This document shows, one piece after another, positions 10,301 to 22,611 of a DNA stretch of 64,000 nt (positions are counted from its first letter, which is position 1; every line of letters starts with the position of its first letter). The translations under genes were made by a program, and so were the position numbers. The stretch comes from Galeopsis tetrahit (Eukaryota > Streptophyta > Magnoliopsida > Lamiales > Lamiaceae), in contig OY776129.1 in NCBI GenBank assembly GCA_963675135.1, forward strand, positions 11,542,201 to 11,606,200. The letters run 5' to 3'. Below the pieces are notes generated by a model that was not told the origin of the DNA, searched no databases, and worked only from the letters and a program-made list of their open reading frames with translations.

Positions 10301-12520
10301 ACACACTTTTCATGTCTTGGATATATATTTTCAGTTTGCTTGACGTTTTCTCATTGTTATGTGCATTGCAGGGAGAATTATGGCTGCGAGGTTGTTTGCT
10401 TCACTGCAGATGTTGGCCAAGTATGTGAAGAACTAACCTAATTGAATCAATTAATAAAAAAACCAATACCTGCATTGAAATGCTATTCAAGGAAAAACTT
10501 TTTAGGTCATTCTTGCAGATGATTCTTTATGTTGACACTGAAAAGGGTTGGGGTGATCATTTAGATCTACTTAATGATGTGTGCTTGATCACTTCCTATG
10601 AATTTAGGGTCAACAAGAGTTAGAAGGTTTGGAACAAAAGGCCAAGGCCAGTGGGGCATGTCAACTAGTGGTGAAGGATCTGAAGGAGGAATTTGTTAGA
10701 GATTTTATTTTTCCTTGCTTACGAGCTGGTGCAATCTATGAAAGAAAGTACTTGCTTGGGACTTCAATGGCTCGCCCACTTATTGCAAAGGTAATTTCTC
10801 ACTAGTTTTTCTTCTTTAAATTTCACATTTTTTTTTTGTCTACTTGCGATATTGAATTCATTGACAATTGCAGACACTGGTTGATGTTGCTAAAGAGGTT
10901 GGAGCCGATGCTGTTTCTCATGGATGTACAGCGAAAGGAAGTGACCAGGTATGCTGCAGAACTGCTCTAGATTTTGATTGAATCTTACTCTTTCAGCAAT
11001 ATCCATTGCTTTTGTTGTTGTAGGTTATCTTCGAGCTCACTTTCTTTGCGCTGAACCCTGAGCTCCGCGTTGTTGCTCCATGGAGGGAATGGGAAATCAA
11101 GGGAAGAGAAGATGCTATTGATTATGCTCAAAAGCATAATGTGCCTGTTCCCGTCTCAAAGAAATCTATCTATAGTAGAGACCGGAATCTGTGGCATCTC
11201 AGTCATGAGGTAATTGCATATCGTCTGAGATTCCTGGTGAAACAATTTCATTTTTTTAAAAAATGTTTGTGTATTCAATTGTCTTGTACACCAGACTACC
11301 AGTATACAGAACCACCAGCCTAGAAGAAGAATAAGAGACGAGCTTACTTGGAATTTTGCAAAAAATAAAATAAAAAATTGTCTTGTCGAAACAGTTTGGA
11401 ATTGGAAATAGTGGTTTACAAAAACGTCTTGATTAAAATCTCTCATTGTTTTGGTGCTCTAAAGCAGTATCTTTGGACACAATTCCGTTATTTCCCCCTA
11501 GTAAGGGGGCTATCATTTCAAAAACAGATTCTAATGTATTGTACTTTTTAAGCTAAATCGAAAAGGCGAACTCTTTTTGGACCCAGATTGAACAATATGA
11601 CATCAAAAACCTTTTTAACTTGTATATATATCTTGCTTTAGATTCCTAACTTTTGAATGTCTGCCAAAATTAATGTTTGTTTTAGATGAGATCTTTATAT
11701 CAAAATTCGATAGCTTTCACAGCTAGCTTTGTTTTATTATAGGGTGATATCTTGGAGGATGTAGCAAATGAGCCGAATGAGGACATGTACATGATTACTG
11801 TTGATCCAAAAGAGGCTCCCGATCAACCCGAGTCAGATTTCTTAATTGTTTTCTCCTAGTCTACTAGATTAAATATTCTACGTACATACGTTCATTTTTT
11901 TAAGTTTTAATTACACTGAATTGGATGAATCTGTATATACGTGAAAATGTTATGCCCATCAATGTAGGTACGTGAAAATCGGTATAGTAGAGGGTCTCCC
12001 ATTTTCAATCAATGATAAGGAACTCCCTCCTGCATCTCTACTCGCCGAACTTAACAAGATAGGCGGGAAGCATGGAATCGGGCGCGTAGATATGGTTGAA
12101 AATCGGATTGTTGGCATGAAAGGGCGAGGGGTGTACGAAACTCCCGGTGGGACTATCCTTTTTACAGCAGTTCGTGAGCTTGAGTCTCTGACGCTTGATC
12201 GTGAAGGAATGCAAATTAAGGACATTCTTGCCCTCAAGTATGCTGACTTAGTGTTTGGGGGTCGGTGGTTCGACCCGCTCCGTGAGTCGATGGATGCTTT
12301 CATGAAGGAAATAACTAAGACGACAACTGGGTCAGTGACTCTCAAACTGTATAAAGGAAGTGTGTGTGTAACAAGCTGGGAAAGTCCCAACAGTCTCTAC
12401 AGGAAAGATGTCTCTTCATTTGAGTGTGGGGAAATCTTCAATCATGCTGATGCTACTGGCTTTATTAACCTCTTTGGACTGCCTATCAAGATTCGAGCTA
12501 TGCTCGAGAAAGGTCTATGA
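7385..12520 (+). CDS. Argininosuccinate synthase, plastid-targeted, 10 exons
   Basis: Joins citrulline and aspartate using ATP to make argininosuccinate, the penultimate step of arginine synthesis, in plastids. Exons: 7385-7448, 7623-7684, 8047-8122, 9741-9882, 10372-10420, 10608-10790, 10874-10948, 11024-11209, 11743-11831, 11968-12520; the sum is 493 codons including stop, the usual plant length. Exons 1-3 give a Ser/Arg/Lys-bearing leader starting MAKFHAISLCSSNN, as expected for a transit peptide. Exon 4 carries the ATP PP-loop AYSGGLDTS (residues 100-108). Exons 6-10 carry AGAIYERKYLLGTSMARP, YSRDRNLWHLSHE, GGKHGIGRVDMVENR, GVYETPGGT and GRWFDPLRESMDAF. The second family signature (GxTxKGNDxxRF) reads GCTAKGSDQVIF here, so two substrate-contact positions differ. 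Start chosen because exon phases fit and broken copies downstream share the same leader layout. Family certain; activity unproven. Confidence 0.93.
8206..8692. repeat. Imperfect tandem duplication (about 240 bp unit) in ASS intron 3
   Basis: Two head-to-tail units, about 8206-8452 and 8453-8692, share atgtatgtaa..attttatttactttta, an A-rich block, gaagaaatacagttataaaa, ttagtatatag and the closing cactcta(g/t)ga segment. The second unit lacks an internal piece of about 20 bp. Non-coding; it lengthens intron 3, the longest of the gene (1618 bp). Confidence 0.75.
8820..9120 (+). other. GC-rich islet in ASS intron 3; possible alternative first exon (8937-9045)
   Basis: This stretch is clearly richer in GC than the surrounding intron. 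An ATG at 8937 opens a frame beginning MCRKPPQFLNNPSGQ. A GT donor after 9045, or another after 9051, leaves one base, exactly the phase needed to join exon 4 at 9741. The resulting protein would lack the plastid leader. No homologue of the peptide is recognised. It may instead be an inserted fragment of another gene, or chance. Confidence 0.3.
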
Positions 12521-12790
12521 AACGATCTAGCAAGGGCGGAGCCAGGATTTTTAAGCCATAAATGTGATATCATCTCTATCCTATGTTATTGACTCTAGCA
12601 AGTCTTCAAAAGTATTTCTATATGTTAAATCAAAATTAAGATTATTTATTAGTTATTTGAAAACAAGAAGTATTTATGCTTATCTAACTTTTCATTTACG
12701 GCCTAGCTTTTGCTTCTTCAATTAATATAACGTAAAAAGCATGGTCCAAGATTACTCGATTTGTCTCGAGTAAATTAATTATTTTCTATC
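12521..12790. other. 3' flank of the ASS gene
   Basis: Presumed 3' untranslated region and spacer. About 12530-12690 is repeated at 26670-27100 downstream of the partial ASS copy; the repeat there carries a MITE that is absent here, so this is an empty site. No ORF. Confidence 0.5.
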
Positions 12791-12798
12791 TATTGTTA

Positions 12799-15117
12799 TT
12801 ACGAAGAAAAGTATCCTAAAAGCATCCCTTGATTAGCTTTTGCATCAAAAACATTCAATTTACTCTTTCCATTATTGTGAATGAAATATTTACATTCAAA
12901 AACATGAAAGTATAAAACACTTGGTTTCCTATCTTTCCATAATTCATATGGAGTCTTACCATGTACCTTGTGCAAGCCACATATATTTTGTGTATGGCAA
13001 GCAGTGTTGATGGCTTCTGCCCAGAATTTCTTGAATGTGCCAAACTCAGCTAGCATGGCTCGGGCAGCTTTTTTGAGCGTTTTATTCCTTCTTTCCGTCA
13101 CTCCGTTTTGTTGAGGGGTCCTAGCTGCACTAGTCATATACTGAATACCAACTTTAATACAATAATCTATGATAAAAGAGTTTATGAATTTGGTTCCTTT
13201 ATCACTTCTTATCTTTACGATCGGCTGATCCTTTTCAACCTGGATTTTCTTTAATAACTCTGGTAGTTTAGATTGAGTCTCACTTTTCTTGTATAAGAAG
13301 ACTACCCAAGTAAACTTAGAATAATCATCTACAACAACTAAAGTGTACTTTCTACCATTAAACGATGGTGGAGCGATTGGACCAAAAAGATCCATGTGCA
13401 AGAGTTCAAGGACTCTGCTTGTAGAAGGAGATGGAATAGATTTAAATGAAACTTTAATCTGCTTGCCCTTTTGACAAGCATCTCAAGAGCTTGTGTTTTA
13501 AGCATCTCATTGTACATGTTGTCAATGAGTGCATACTAATCTTTAAGCTGAGTAAGCTCTTCAGATAAGCGTACATTCATGACACTTGTCTTAGGATATG
13601 CTTGTTGTTGGGCTTCCTTAATACTAATGATTTCTTGCTTTAAAGTTATGTTCTCATCACAAACTTCTATGAATGTTTTATTAGCAAGTAGAAGGTCATC
13701 TTTCATCTGTTCGCATGTGAGATGAAGATTATTTTCTACTCCGCTATCAGCAGTATCACTTTCAATATCATTTTTTGAGTCATATGATCGGAAAGAATTA
13801 ACATAAGATTACTCGATTTCCTCTTTGGCTGTGAATGCAAAATCATCGTCATGACTCATGATCATGATCGTTGCTGGTTAGATATCCAGAAGAAGATGAT
13901 GGTAAATCATCTGAATCTGCATCAGATTCATCATTAGCCAACATAGCCTTATTATCTCTTGAGTATCGACGATCACGTCTGACCTTCCTTTCTTCCCTGT
14001 CTTCTGAACTCAGATCTGGACATTCATAGATGTAATGATCTGGTTTGTCACAGTTATATCACAAAGTTACGCTAGAAGATTTCTTGATAGGTGTGTCATC
14101 TCGCCTCCTATCCTTTCTATGATCAGACGAGTTCCTATCTCTTCTATCAGACGAGTCCCTATCTCTTCTGGTTTTAGTCGAGACTTCTTCCCTTCTCTTG
14201 TCAAAAGAGTTTCGATCCCTCCTGGGTTCAGAAGAGTCCCTGTTCCTGGAACCCCTAAAGTCTTTATAAAACTTCTTATATCTACAATACCTATTGTTCA
14301 GTCTATCAACCCTCTTGATCATTAAGCCCATCTGCTCTTTCAGACTAAGGTCTGAAGTTTCTAACTCATGTTTGATACTGGTAGACTTAACACTAGGAGT
14401 CTTAGATTCTCTATAAGTAGATGCCTTGAAAGTTACATTCTTACTAGTAGGATTCTTGGATTGATCATCACTAACTAAGGAATCTTCTTCGTTTAGCTCG
14501 AACTCATGCGCCTTAAGAGTTTGGAAAAGAGTTTGCATAAACCAATTATCTATATCCTTAGTCAACTCCCACCTCTCATCTAGGGATTTAAGAATTCTAA
14601 GATTAATCTCCTTGTTTGTGTATTTCTTGCCTAAAACATCAATGTCATTCATAATCTTAGTAAAGCGATTATCAAGTTGGTCAATTGTTTCACCAAATTT
14701 CATTTTAAATGTTTCGAACTTCTAGACAGCTGCGGTTAGCTTGTTTTCTTTTATTAGACTAGTGCCTTCACAAAGAATAGCAAGGGTGTTCCACATTTCT
14801 TTGACAGATTTACACTTGAGTACTTTACCTAAATATTCATTAGGTAGAGTATGCAAGATAAGGTTTTTGCCAATACTGTCTAGATTGTTCTGCTTCATTT
14901 CATCTGTAGATATTTCTGACCTTGATTTTGGCACGAGTACACCAACAACTTTAGTTGGATCGTGAGTGGCAGTGTTTGGAGTCTTTGTGATGATTGGTCC
15001 TTCAATGATAACTGACCAAATGAGATCATGCGTCGAGCTAAAGATGGCTTCCATCCTCAGCTTCCAGTAATCATATTCATCAACTGAGAACTATGGCAGT
15101 TTAGTAGAATTAGTATC
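12799..15117 (-). pseudogene. Degraded Copia element: integrase and gag remnants, minus strand
   Basis: Read on the minus strand, 15117-14059 is gag and 13490-12799 is the integrase core. Gag contains the DxIWSVI, LPNEYLGKVLKCKSVKEMWN and LKSLDERWELTKDI blocks typical of Copia UBN2-type gag; one TAG (near 14720) splits it, and no CCHC knuckle is visible. The integrase piece has HMDLFGPI, DDYSKFTWVVFL, RSDKGTKF and TPQQNGVTERRN, the DDE core of Copia integrases, though E-bearing motifs are altered (GGEF to GTKF). Protease is missing, and reverse transcriptase and RNase H are absent because the element ends at about 12790. It is dead. Confidence 0.8.
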
Positions 15118-15149
15118 CATGAGTAGTAAAATTAAGATAAGATGATATA

Positions 15150-15411
15150 AGATTTTTAAGTAATTTAAAGGAGTTTAATCATAAGGGTCTATCACTATTC
15201 CGTACTAAATAACTTCAGTAGATAGTCTTTCAACTGATTACTACATAGTCTTCAGTAGGATTGTTATCTAACCAAATTTATACTCTTCAGAGAATTTGTC
15301 GGGACAACTCTGGTGATCACTAAACTGTTTGAAAAAGTAAAAATTTGCGTACACAAGTGCATTCTCCCCCTCCCCCAATACACTTGTGTCATACTCAATT
15401 CAGGACCAACA
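15150..15411 (-). mobile_element. Partial 5' LTR of the 12.8-15.4 kb Copia
   Basis: The reverse complement from 15411 starts TGTTGGTCCTGAATTGAGTA and follows the same plan as the solo LTR at 47077 (TGTTGGTCCTGAAAGGAGTA, then a G run, an acaactctg segment and a TAAACTCCTTTAAA segment). Only the first 260 bp survives before it runs directly into gag, so the distal LTR, primer-binding site and leader are deleted. Confidence 0.65.
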
Positions 15412-17175
15412 TACACCACCTGCACCCTCAAAACCACTAAATTCACCCCATGTACCTCCCATTCCCGACCAACCTCCTCCACCTAACCCGGTGCTCAGGC
15501 CCCTAGACGCTTCTCCGCAGTCACCTACACCACCTTCACCGTTTCCAGCTCAGCCCAGATCCGGTGTGGTCACTCGGTCTCAAAACAGAATATTCAAGCC
15601 CAGTCCGAGGTATTTTCTTACACCAGCTTTACCTTTTGATACCGAACTAAGTTGTGTTTCACATGCCTTAAAAGATATAAGGTGGAGGGATGCCATGTCA
15701 ACTGAGTTTGATGCCCTTCTCAGAAATGGAACTTGGGACTTGGTTCCCCCTGATGAGTCTCAAAACATAGTTGGCTCCAAGAGAGTCTTTCGCATCAAAC
15801 GGAAACCTGATGGGTTCTTAGACAAATTTAAAGCTCGACTCGTCGCCAAAGGCTTTCATCAGCGTCCGAGAGTGGATCTTTCCGAGACCTTCAGCCCGGT
15901 TGTCAAATTTGTTACTGTTAGAGCTGTTCTCAGTATTGCAGTTACCCAAAACTGGCCCCTTCGACAATTTGACGTCAATAATGCTTTCCTCCATGGTACC
16001 CTATCTAACACAGTATATATGACCCAACCGCCCGGTTTTATTGATAAAGCATTTCCGTCCTGTGTTTACAAGTTGCATAAATTAATTTACGATTTAAAAC
16101 AGGCTCCTCGTACTTGGTACTATGCTCTTAGGACGTCCTTGGAAGGGATTGAGTTTATTCACACAAAATCTGATGAGTCTCTTTTGTGTACAATGAATTT
16201 GGTATTATTGCATATTCCCTTGTGTATGTTGATGATTTGGTTCTCACAGGAAATAACATTCTCTTCCTTACTTAAGTGGCTACGGACCTTGGTTCGAAGT
16301 TTTCAATAAAAGATTTGGGCCCTCTTTCCTACTTCTTAGGTGTTGAAGTTCTTCGTACCAACAAGTCATGCTTTCTTTCCCAACGAAAGTATGTGGTTGA
16401 TCTTCTTACTCGATACAACATGATCACCTCCAAATCGGTCTAAACTCCCAGTTCCACCTCAACCCGTCTTTCCCTTTCAGATGGGACGCCTCCTGTTGAT
16501 GCCACTCAATTTCGTCAGGTACTTGGTAGTCTCCAATATCTTCAACTCACCAGACTTGATATTGCATTTATTGTTCATAAGTTGTGTCTCAGTTCATACA
16601 TTCCCCCACTACGACTTAATGGAGAGCTGTTAAACGGCTCTTTCGGTACTTGAATGGAGATGTAGGAGTCACGTTAAGACCTCATCCATCTTTCTCTCTC
16701 CACTGTTTCACTGATGATGATTGGGAGGGCAACAATGATGATCGTAGTTCCACAAGTGCTTATATTGTTTTTCTTGGGACTAATCCCATCTCATGGTCCT
16801 CCAAGAAACAAAAAAACTATTGCTCGTTCCTCTACTGAAGCTGAGTATTGTGCCATTGCCTTAGCTGCCTCTAAAGTTCAATGGGTAAAATCTCTATTTC
16901 AGGAATTGTGTTTCTCCACTTCATCTCTTATTGTGATTTACTGTGATAACATTGAGGCCACTTATATTTGTTCGAATCCTGTCTTTCATTCTCGAATGAA
17001 GCATATTGCAATTGATTTTCACTTTGTTCGACACTTGATCAAGTCGTCCCAGCTTCGAGTTCTACATGTTTCGTCTAAAGACCAACTTGTTGATGTTCTT
17101 ATCAAACCACTTCCGCGCTCTCAGTTACAACTGCTTATGTTCAAGATTGGACTCTCCTACGATGCTCCATCTTGA
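15412..17175 (+). pseudogene. Copia reverse transcriptase / RNase H remnant, plus strand
   Basis: After a proline-rich linker, 15600-16170 encodes the Copia RT start (FKARLVAKGFHQRP, ETFSPVVKFVTVRAVLS, FDVNNAFLHGTL, YKLHKLIYDLKQAPRTWY). A frameshift near 16185 moves the rest, including the catalytic YVDDLVLTG, into the next frame. Further stops (16441) follow. The RNase H part (about 16650-17175) has DDDWEGNNDDRSSTSAY in one frame and SSTEAEYCAIALAASKVQW in another. It ends just before a GAGGGGGCG polypurine tract. Gag, protease and integrase are absent. Confidence 0.85.
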
Positions 17176-17184
17176 GGGGGCGTA

Positions 17185-17680
17185 TTAGGATGATAATATT
17201 TTGCCAAGGTCTTGTATAGACTCGATTCCTGAGTTGACCAAAAGTCATTTTTTTTTAATGTGTATATTGAAAAGTGTAAGTTATTATAACTAAAAAGTGC
17301 AACACAATATTACTGAAAAGTGTAAGTCGCTATAATTGAAAATTGCAATACAGTTTTTAATAAAAAGTGTAAGTCATTATAATTAAAAGGTACAACACAA
17401 TATTACTGAAAAATGCACGTCTATATAACTAAAATGTGCAATATAACATTACTAAAAAGTGTACGTCAATATAACTTAAAATATTATTTTAAAAAGTGTA
17501 AATCACTACAATTAAAAAGTGTAACAAAAAATTTAATTTCTTATATAGACTCAATTCCATAGGAGACCTACCCTAATATTTTAAAGATTTGTAATCCGCA
17601 TCTATAAATACTCCTCCTCTTGTAAACACCTTTTTTCAATCATTCAATGAAATTATAATTTCATATTCTCTATACAATGT
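17185..17680 (+). mobile_element. 3' LTR of the plus-strand Copia with internal tandem repeats
   Basis: It follows the polypurine tract GAGGGGGCG (about 17175-17184) and begins tattaggatgataat. Degenerate copies of an about 50-65 bp unit (aaaaagtgtaagtcattataa...caacacaatattact) fill 17250-17540. A tataaatac string at 17602 suits an LTR promoter. The right end is uncertain; I place it near the ctctatacaatg segment. Confidence 0.55.
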
Positions 17681-18059
17681 TATTTTATATGATATTTATG
17701 GATATTTTTAAAAATTTATTCACATTTTTCGACATTCTCTCGATATTACAGATTTTAAGTTCGATATTATTATTGTCTATCGATATTTATTAATATATTT
17801 TATTTTTTTTATAAATATCATAAAATATTAATTCTTCTAATATCGATCGATGACCACAAAAAATAGATACATGAAAAATATATAGGGATATTTCCAAATA
17901 TTTTCATCCATTATTGGATCAAGAAAAGTTAGTACGGGGTACATTTTTTTCAAAAAAATAAAATAATGAAAACCACAAAAAATTCAAAATTTCATTTTCC
18001 CTCTCAAATATACGTTCAATTTTTTTTCCTCTCAAATCTCTTGTTAAATACCGGAGGTG

Positions 18060-18100
18060 GGCCACGTGGAGTACGGGTGGTTGCTCGACTATATAAATCC
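18060..18100 (+). promoter_or_regulatory. Core promoter of the DEAH helicase gene
   Basis: A TATA box, TATATAAA (18090-18097), lies about 105 bp before the start codon. A G-box CACGTG (18063-18068) sits 22 bp upstream of it. The order and spacing are those of a plant RNA polymerase II promoter, giving a 5' leader of roughly 75 bases. Confidence 0.6.
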
Positions 18101-18202
18101 AGATACTGTATTCCCTTTTCCTACTCAACGATCCTTCCGTGCATATCAGTATATATACACTTTCTAGGTTTTTCTCTCAATCGAGGATCAACGGCATAGG
18201 TG

Positions 18203-21200
18203 ATGGCGGCGACCGATTCGCCTATTAACCCGTGGAATGGAAGACCTTTCTCTCAAAGATATTATGATATTTTGGAAAAAAGGAAGACTCTTCCTGTTTG
18301 GCACCAGAGAGAGGAGTTTTTGCAGGCTCTTAAAGCCAATCAATCGCTAATTCTTGTTGGTGAAACTGGTAGTGGTAAAACCACTCAGGTTAGTATTAAG
18401 CTTGGAGTTATATTAAGTTATAATCTTCGCCGGAACAAGAGAAACTTCTCACACATTTTTCCTTCATTCCTAAGCTGTTGTAGTAAAATTAGCTTTTGTA
18501 TATTTTATACTAGTGTTATATGAAAACTACTGTGTGATCATACCCATGATAACTCTACGTATTTTGGAACAAATTAGTCTGGATTGTTAACAAAGAGGTA
18601 TTTTTTGAAATAAATGGCGTGGCTAGGTGATAAGTGTTCAGGTTGTGTTTGGATGAGAGGATTTGATTTGAGTATACATTTCAAATGAATGTAATTTTAA
18701 ATGACATGTTTTGTTTTTAGTGAAGATTTAACAAGATAGATATGGAAGTATTTGAAATTCATTCATTTACATGTTAATCCAAACAACAAATGGAGTGAAT
18801 TTGAATTGTACATATACCTAAATCTCTCCATCCAAATTGAGCTTAAGTTATAGTATTTCAATTAAAGATTCCCCAGTTCGTTCTGGATGCAATAGAGGAA
18901 GAGACGCCAGATAAGCGTGGGAAATACAAGGTCGCGTGCACCCAGCCTCGGAGTGTGTCAGCTATATCTGTCTCAAGGAGAGTGGCCGAAGAGATGGATG
19001 TGACAATTGGGGAGGAAGTAGGTTATAGTATTCAGTTTGAGGATTGCAGCAGTGCAAAGACTGTTTTGAAGTAAGCTGTTATAAGTATTGTTTTTCGGTT
19101 TTTGCTCCCTTGATTTGTTTTCTGTGAGATTGGCTCCTGAAACTCTTTTTTCCCCTTGCATTGCAGGTACCTAACAGATGGTATGCTTCTGAGAGAAGCC
19201 ATGACTGATCCACTCTTGGAGAGATATAAAGTGATAATTCTTGATGAAGCCCACGAGAGAACACTGGCAACAGATGTTGTATTTGGGTATCTTAAGGAAG
19301 TGTTGAGAAATAGGCCTGACCTGAAACTTGTAGTTATGAGTGCCACTCTTGAGGCAGAGAAGTTTCAAGGTTACTTTAGTGGTGCACCGCTCATGAAAGT
19401 CCCTGGGAGGCTTCATCCAGTTGAGATTTTCTATACTCAGGAGCCTGAAAGAGATTACCTTGAAGCAGCTATAAAGACTGTTTGTCAGATACATTTGTGT
19501 GAACCTCCTGGTGACATACTGGTCTTCCTTACTGGTGAAGAGGAAATCGAAGATGCATGTGAAAAAATAGCAAAAGAAGTAGCTAATGCTGGGGATCAAG
19601 TGGGACCTGTCAAGATAGTACCGCTATACTCCACTCTTCCACCAGCAATGCAGCAGAATATATACGAACCTGCTCCTCCACCGGATGTGGAGGGTGGTCA
19701 TCCAGGAAGAAAGATTGTTGTTTCCACAAATATTGCTGAAACATCTTTCACAATTGATGGCATAGTGTATGTCATAGACCCTGGATTTGCAAAACATAAA
19801 GTTTACAATCCAAAAAATCGTGTTGAATCTCTGATGGTCTCTCCAATATCAAAGGCCAGTGCCCATCAACGTTCGGGGCGTGCTGGAAGAACACAGCCAG
19901 GAAAATGCTTCCGGCTCTACACAGAGAAAAGTTTTAATAACGATCTTGTACCCCGGACATATCCAGAGATATTACGCTCGAACCTAGCTAATATTGTTTT
20001 AACTTTGAAAAAACTAGGAATAGATGATCTGGTGCATTTTGAGTTTATGGATCCACCTGCTCCAGAGACCCTGATGAGAGCCTTGGAGGTTTTGAGCTAT
20101 TTGGGGGCCCTCGATGATGATGGAAGTTTGACCAAGTTGGGCGAAATCATGAGCGAGTTTCCCTTGGATCCTCAGATGGCAAAAATGCTTGTTGTTAGCT
20201 CGGAATTTAACTGTTCCAATGAAATCCTCTCCGTATCTGCTATGCTCTCAGGTATGCAACTTTATTGTATATTCTTGTCTCAGTTGTCAGTGTCGTCTTG
20301 TTGGTATCTACCAAGAAGTAGATATGTGCTTCACCCAATGTGAAGTTCATGCTTGGCTTGTCTTACATGCACAGATTCACTTCTGTGTTTTGTAATTGCA
20401 GATATTTCATTGCATACATGAATGCATTATTTAGCATTCTGTGTATGTGTATAGGTTGTCATCAGCATCTCTTGTCTGGGTACCATGCCTCCACTGGCAT
20501 GTACCAAGGATTTCTAAGTAAGTGCTGATGCAGATAGTTACAGTTTCTCAGTATTCTCTCATGAAGCAAATGGTGTCACCTCGCCTCTATACATCTGCTG
20601 ACCTTCCCTGGGCCTCGTCTGTGATAACCAATTTTTTCTCTAGTACCCAATTGCTTTGTCCGGCCTAGAGAGGCTCAAAAGGCTGCTGATGAAGCAAAAG
20701 CTCGGTTTGGTCACATCGATGGAGATCACCTCACGCTGTTGAATGTGTACCATGCCTACAAACAAAATAGTAAGCAACAGAACTATATATTTTCATTTTG
20801 CTAGCTGTTCTCAAGTGTTTTTTTGCTTATACGTTATGATAATATGCAGAGGAGGATCCACAATGGTGCTATGAGAATTTCATCAATCATAGAGCCCTGA
20901 AATCTGCAGACAATGTTAGACAACAGCTATCTCGGATTATGGCCAGATTAAATTTGAAGCTGTGCAGTGCGGATTTTAACAGCCGTGATTACTATGTGAA
21001 TATCAGGAAGGCCATGCTAGCTGGATACTTCATGCAGGTGGCTCATTTAGAGCGAATTGGGTACTATCTGACCGTGAAAGACAACCAAGTATGTGATGAC
21101 AATGTTATATGTTGCATTTTGGTGCCATGATTCATCCTTGTTGGTTAACAACCTAACACTATGGCCTATCTCACAGGCTGTACATTTACACCCTTCAAAT

Positions 21201-21858
21201 TGCCTGGACCACAAGCCAGAGTGGGTTATCTACAATGAGTGTGTAACGGCAAGCCGGATTTTCATTCGTACAGTAACGGATATTCGTGGTGAATGGTCAG
21301 TTTTTCATTCCTTGGGATGCTCTATTTCTTTCATGTCACTATGGTTTGAAATAAGAAAGATTTATTGTTTCATATATAGAAACTAAGAATAGCTTTGGGT
21401 GGTGATCTTTTAAGTTCCGAATTTAGTTCTAAGAGCCCGTTTTTCTGAGCTTATGAACTTATAAAATGTTTATGAGGTTATAAGCTCTCTAATAGTGTTT
21501 GGTAAAAAATGATGTTTAGCAGCTTCTTTTAAGGTCTCAAAATAAGCCACTTATGAAACAACTTATAAGATGTTAAAGCTTATTAGATTTTTAAAATAAG
21601 CTTAGTAGTAAAGTTGGGGCTCTAAATTACTCTGCATATGTTTACCCCTCAACTTTCCTGATGTTAATACTTACAGAGGTCGTTGTTTTTCTTAAGAAAA
21701 ATATTATTACCCAAGGGGTCTCGCTTTGTATTTACAGGTTGGTTGACATTGCGCCACATTATTATGATCTATCAAACTTTCCCAACTGCGAGGCAAAGCG
21801 TGTACTGAAGAAACTTTATAAGAAGCGGGAGAATGAGGAGAGCCAGACTAGGAAGTAG
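18203..21858 (+). CDS. DEAH-box ATP-dependent RNA helicase, PRP43/DHX15 type, 7 exons
   Basis: Predicted nuclear helicase that releases the lariat spliceosome and helps remodel pre-ribosomes, acting with G-patch partners. Exons: 18203-18388, 18868-19070, 19167-20251, 20644-20769, 20850-21088, 21177-21295, 21738-21858; they total 693 codons with stop, all in phase. Residues: motif I GETGSGKTT (53-61), Ia TQPRSVSA, II DEAH (156-159), III SAT (188-190), TGEEEIEDACE, V STNIAETSFTIDGI, VI QRSGRAGR (about 363-370). Winged-helix and ratchet regions follow (PETLMRALEVLSYLGALD), then the OB-fold HLHPSNCLDHKPEWVIYNE. No long N-terminal extension and a short charged tail, which fits PRP43 rather than PRP2/16/22. 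No lesions. A GTG directly precedes the ATG; the ATG is taken. Transcribed from its own promoter; neighbours are transposons. Confidence 0.96.
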
Positions 21859-22119
21859 TGAGTGGTGGCCCGTGCATTATAGTCGAGTGCTTCTTGATTG
21901 AGCTTTAAGGGACATGCTTGATCCGATTGAATGAAATGTGGCCGAATGGAATGAACATATGAATGTTATGGTATGAAGGTTTGAATGAATGATATAAGAA
22001 TATTCATTCTTATGATTGATACTCCATCCGTCCCCTATTTAATGACTCATTTTGTCCTTTTGATCGTCTATTATTTAATGACTTATATTTAAAATACAAA
22101 AAGTGCATTTTAACTAGTG
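21859..22119. other. 3' flank of the helicase with a CTCCATCCGTCCC MITE end
   Basis: Presumed 3' untranslated region to about 22000. At 22021-22110 lies a Stowaway-like end (tactccatccgtcccctatt, then atttaatgactcattttgtcc). Its partner end is not found, so it is a fragment, possibly truncated by the element that starts at 22120. Confidence 0.4.
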
Positions 22120-22611
22120 AATTTTTACAAAAAGGGCCCTTCCTATAGGTATAGTTCAAATTTAGTGCAAAATTTAAAATAATTTTCAATTAGGCCAAAA
22201 TTGAACGTAAATAACCCATAATGCCCTTAATCCAATTTAAAATATAAAAATTCTTTAACACACGCCTAATGCCCTTAAATTCCTTAACAAACGCCTAATG
22301 CCCATAACCCATTTTAAAATATAAAAATTCCTTATCACACGCCTATTTAATATATCATCCGTTTTCAAATTATGCAAATATTGTGGGAATTGGTTTAATT
22401 CTCTTGACTTTCCATTTTCAATTACACAAATCAAAAATTACAGAATCATTGTTAACAATGGTCAATTTTCCTCTAAAAAAACGTATTATGCAAATCGTAT
22501 GATTCGAATTACCGTAAACCCTAAACCGTTTTACATAATTGCGTATTGTTCATCGCATTTGTTCTGCACTTAATCTGTGATTTTATCCCCATACGTTTCA
22601 GATTACGATTA

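Noticed and set aside
11959..12390. Minus-strand 143-codon frame over ASS exon 10
   Set aside because: Shadow of the conserved ASS coding strand; it recurs at 26225-26536 only because the exon was duplicated.
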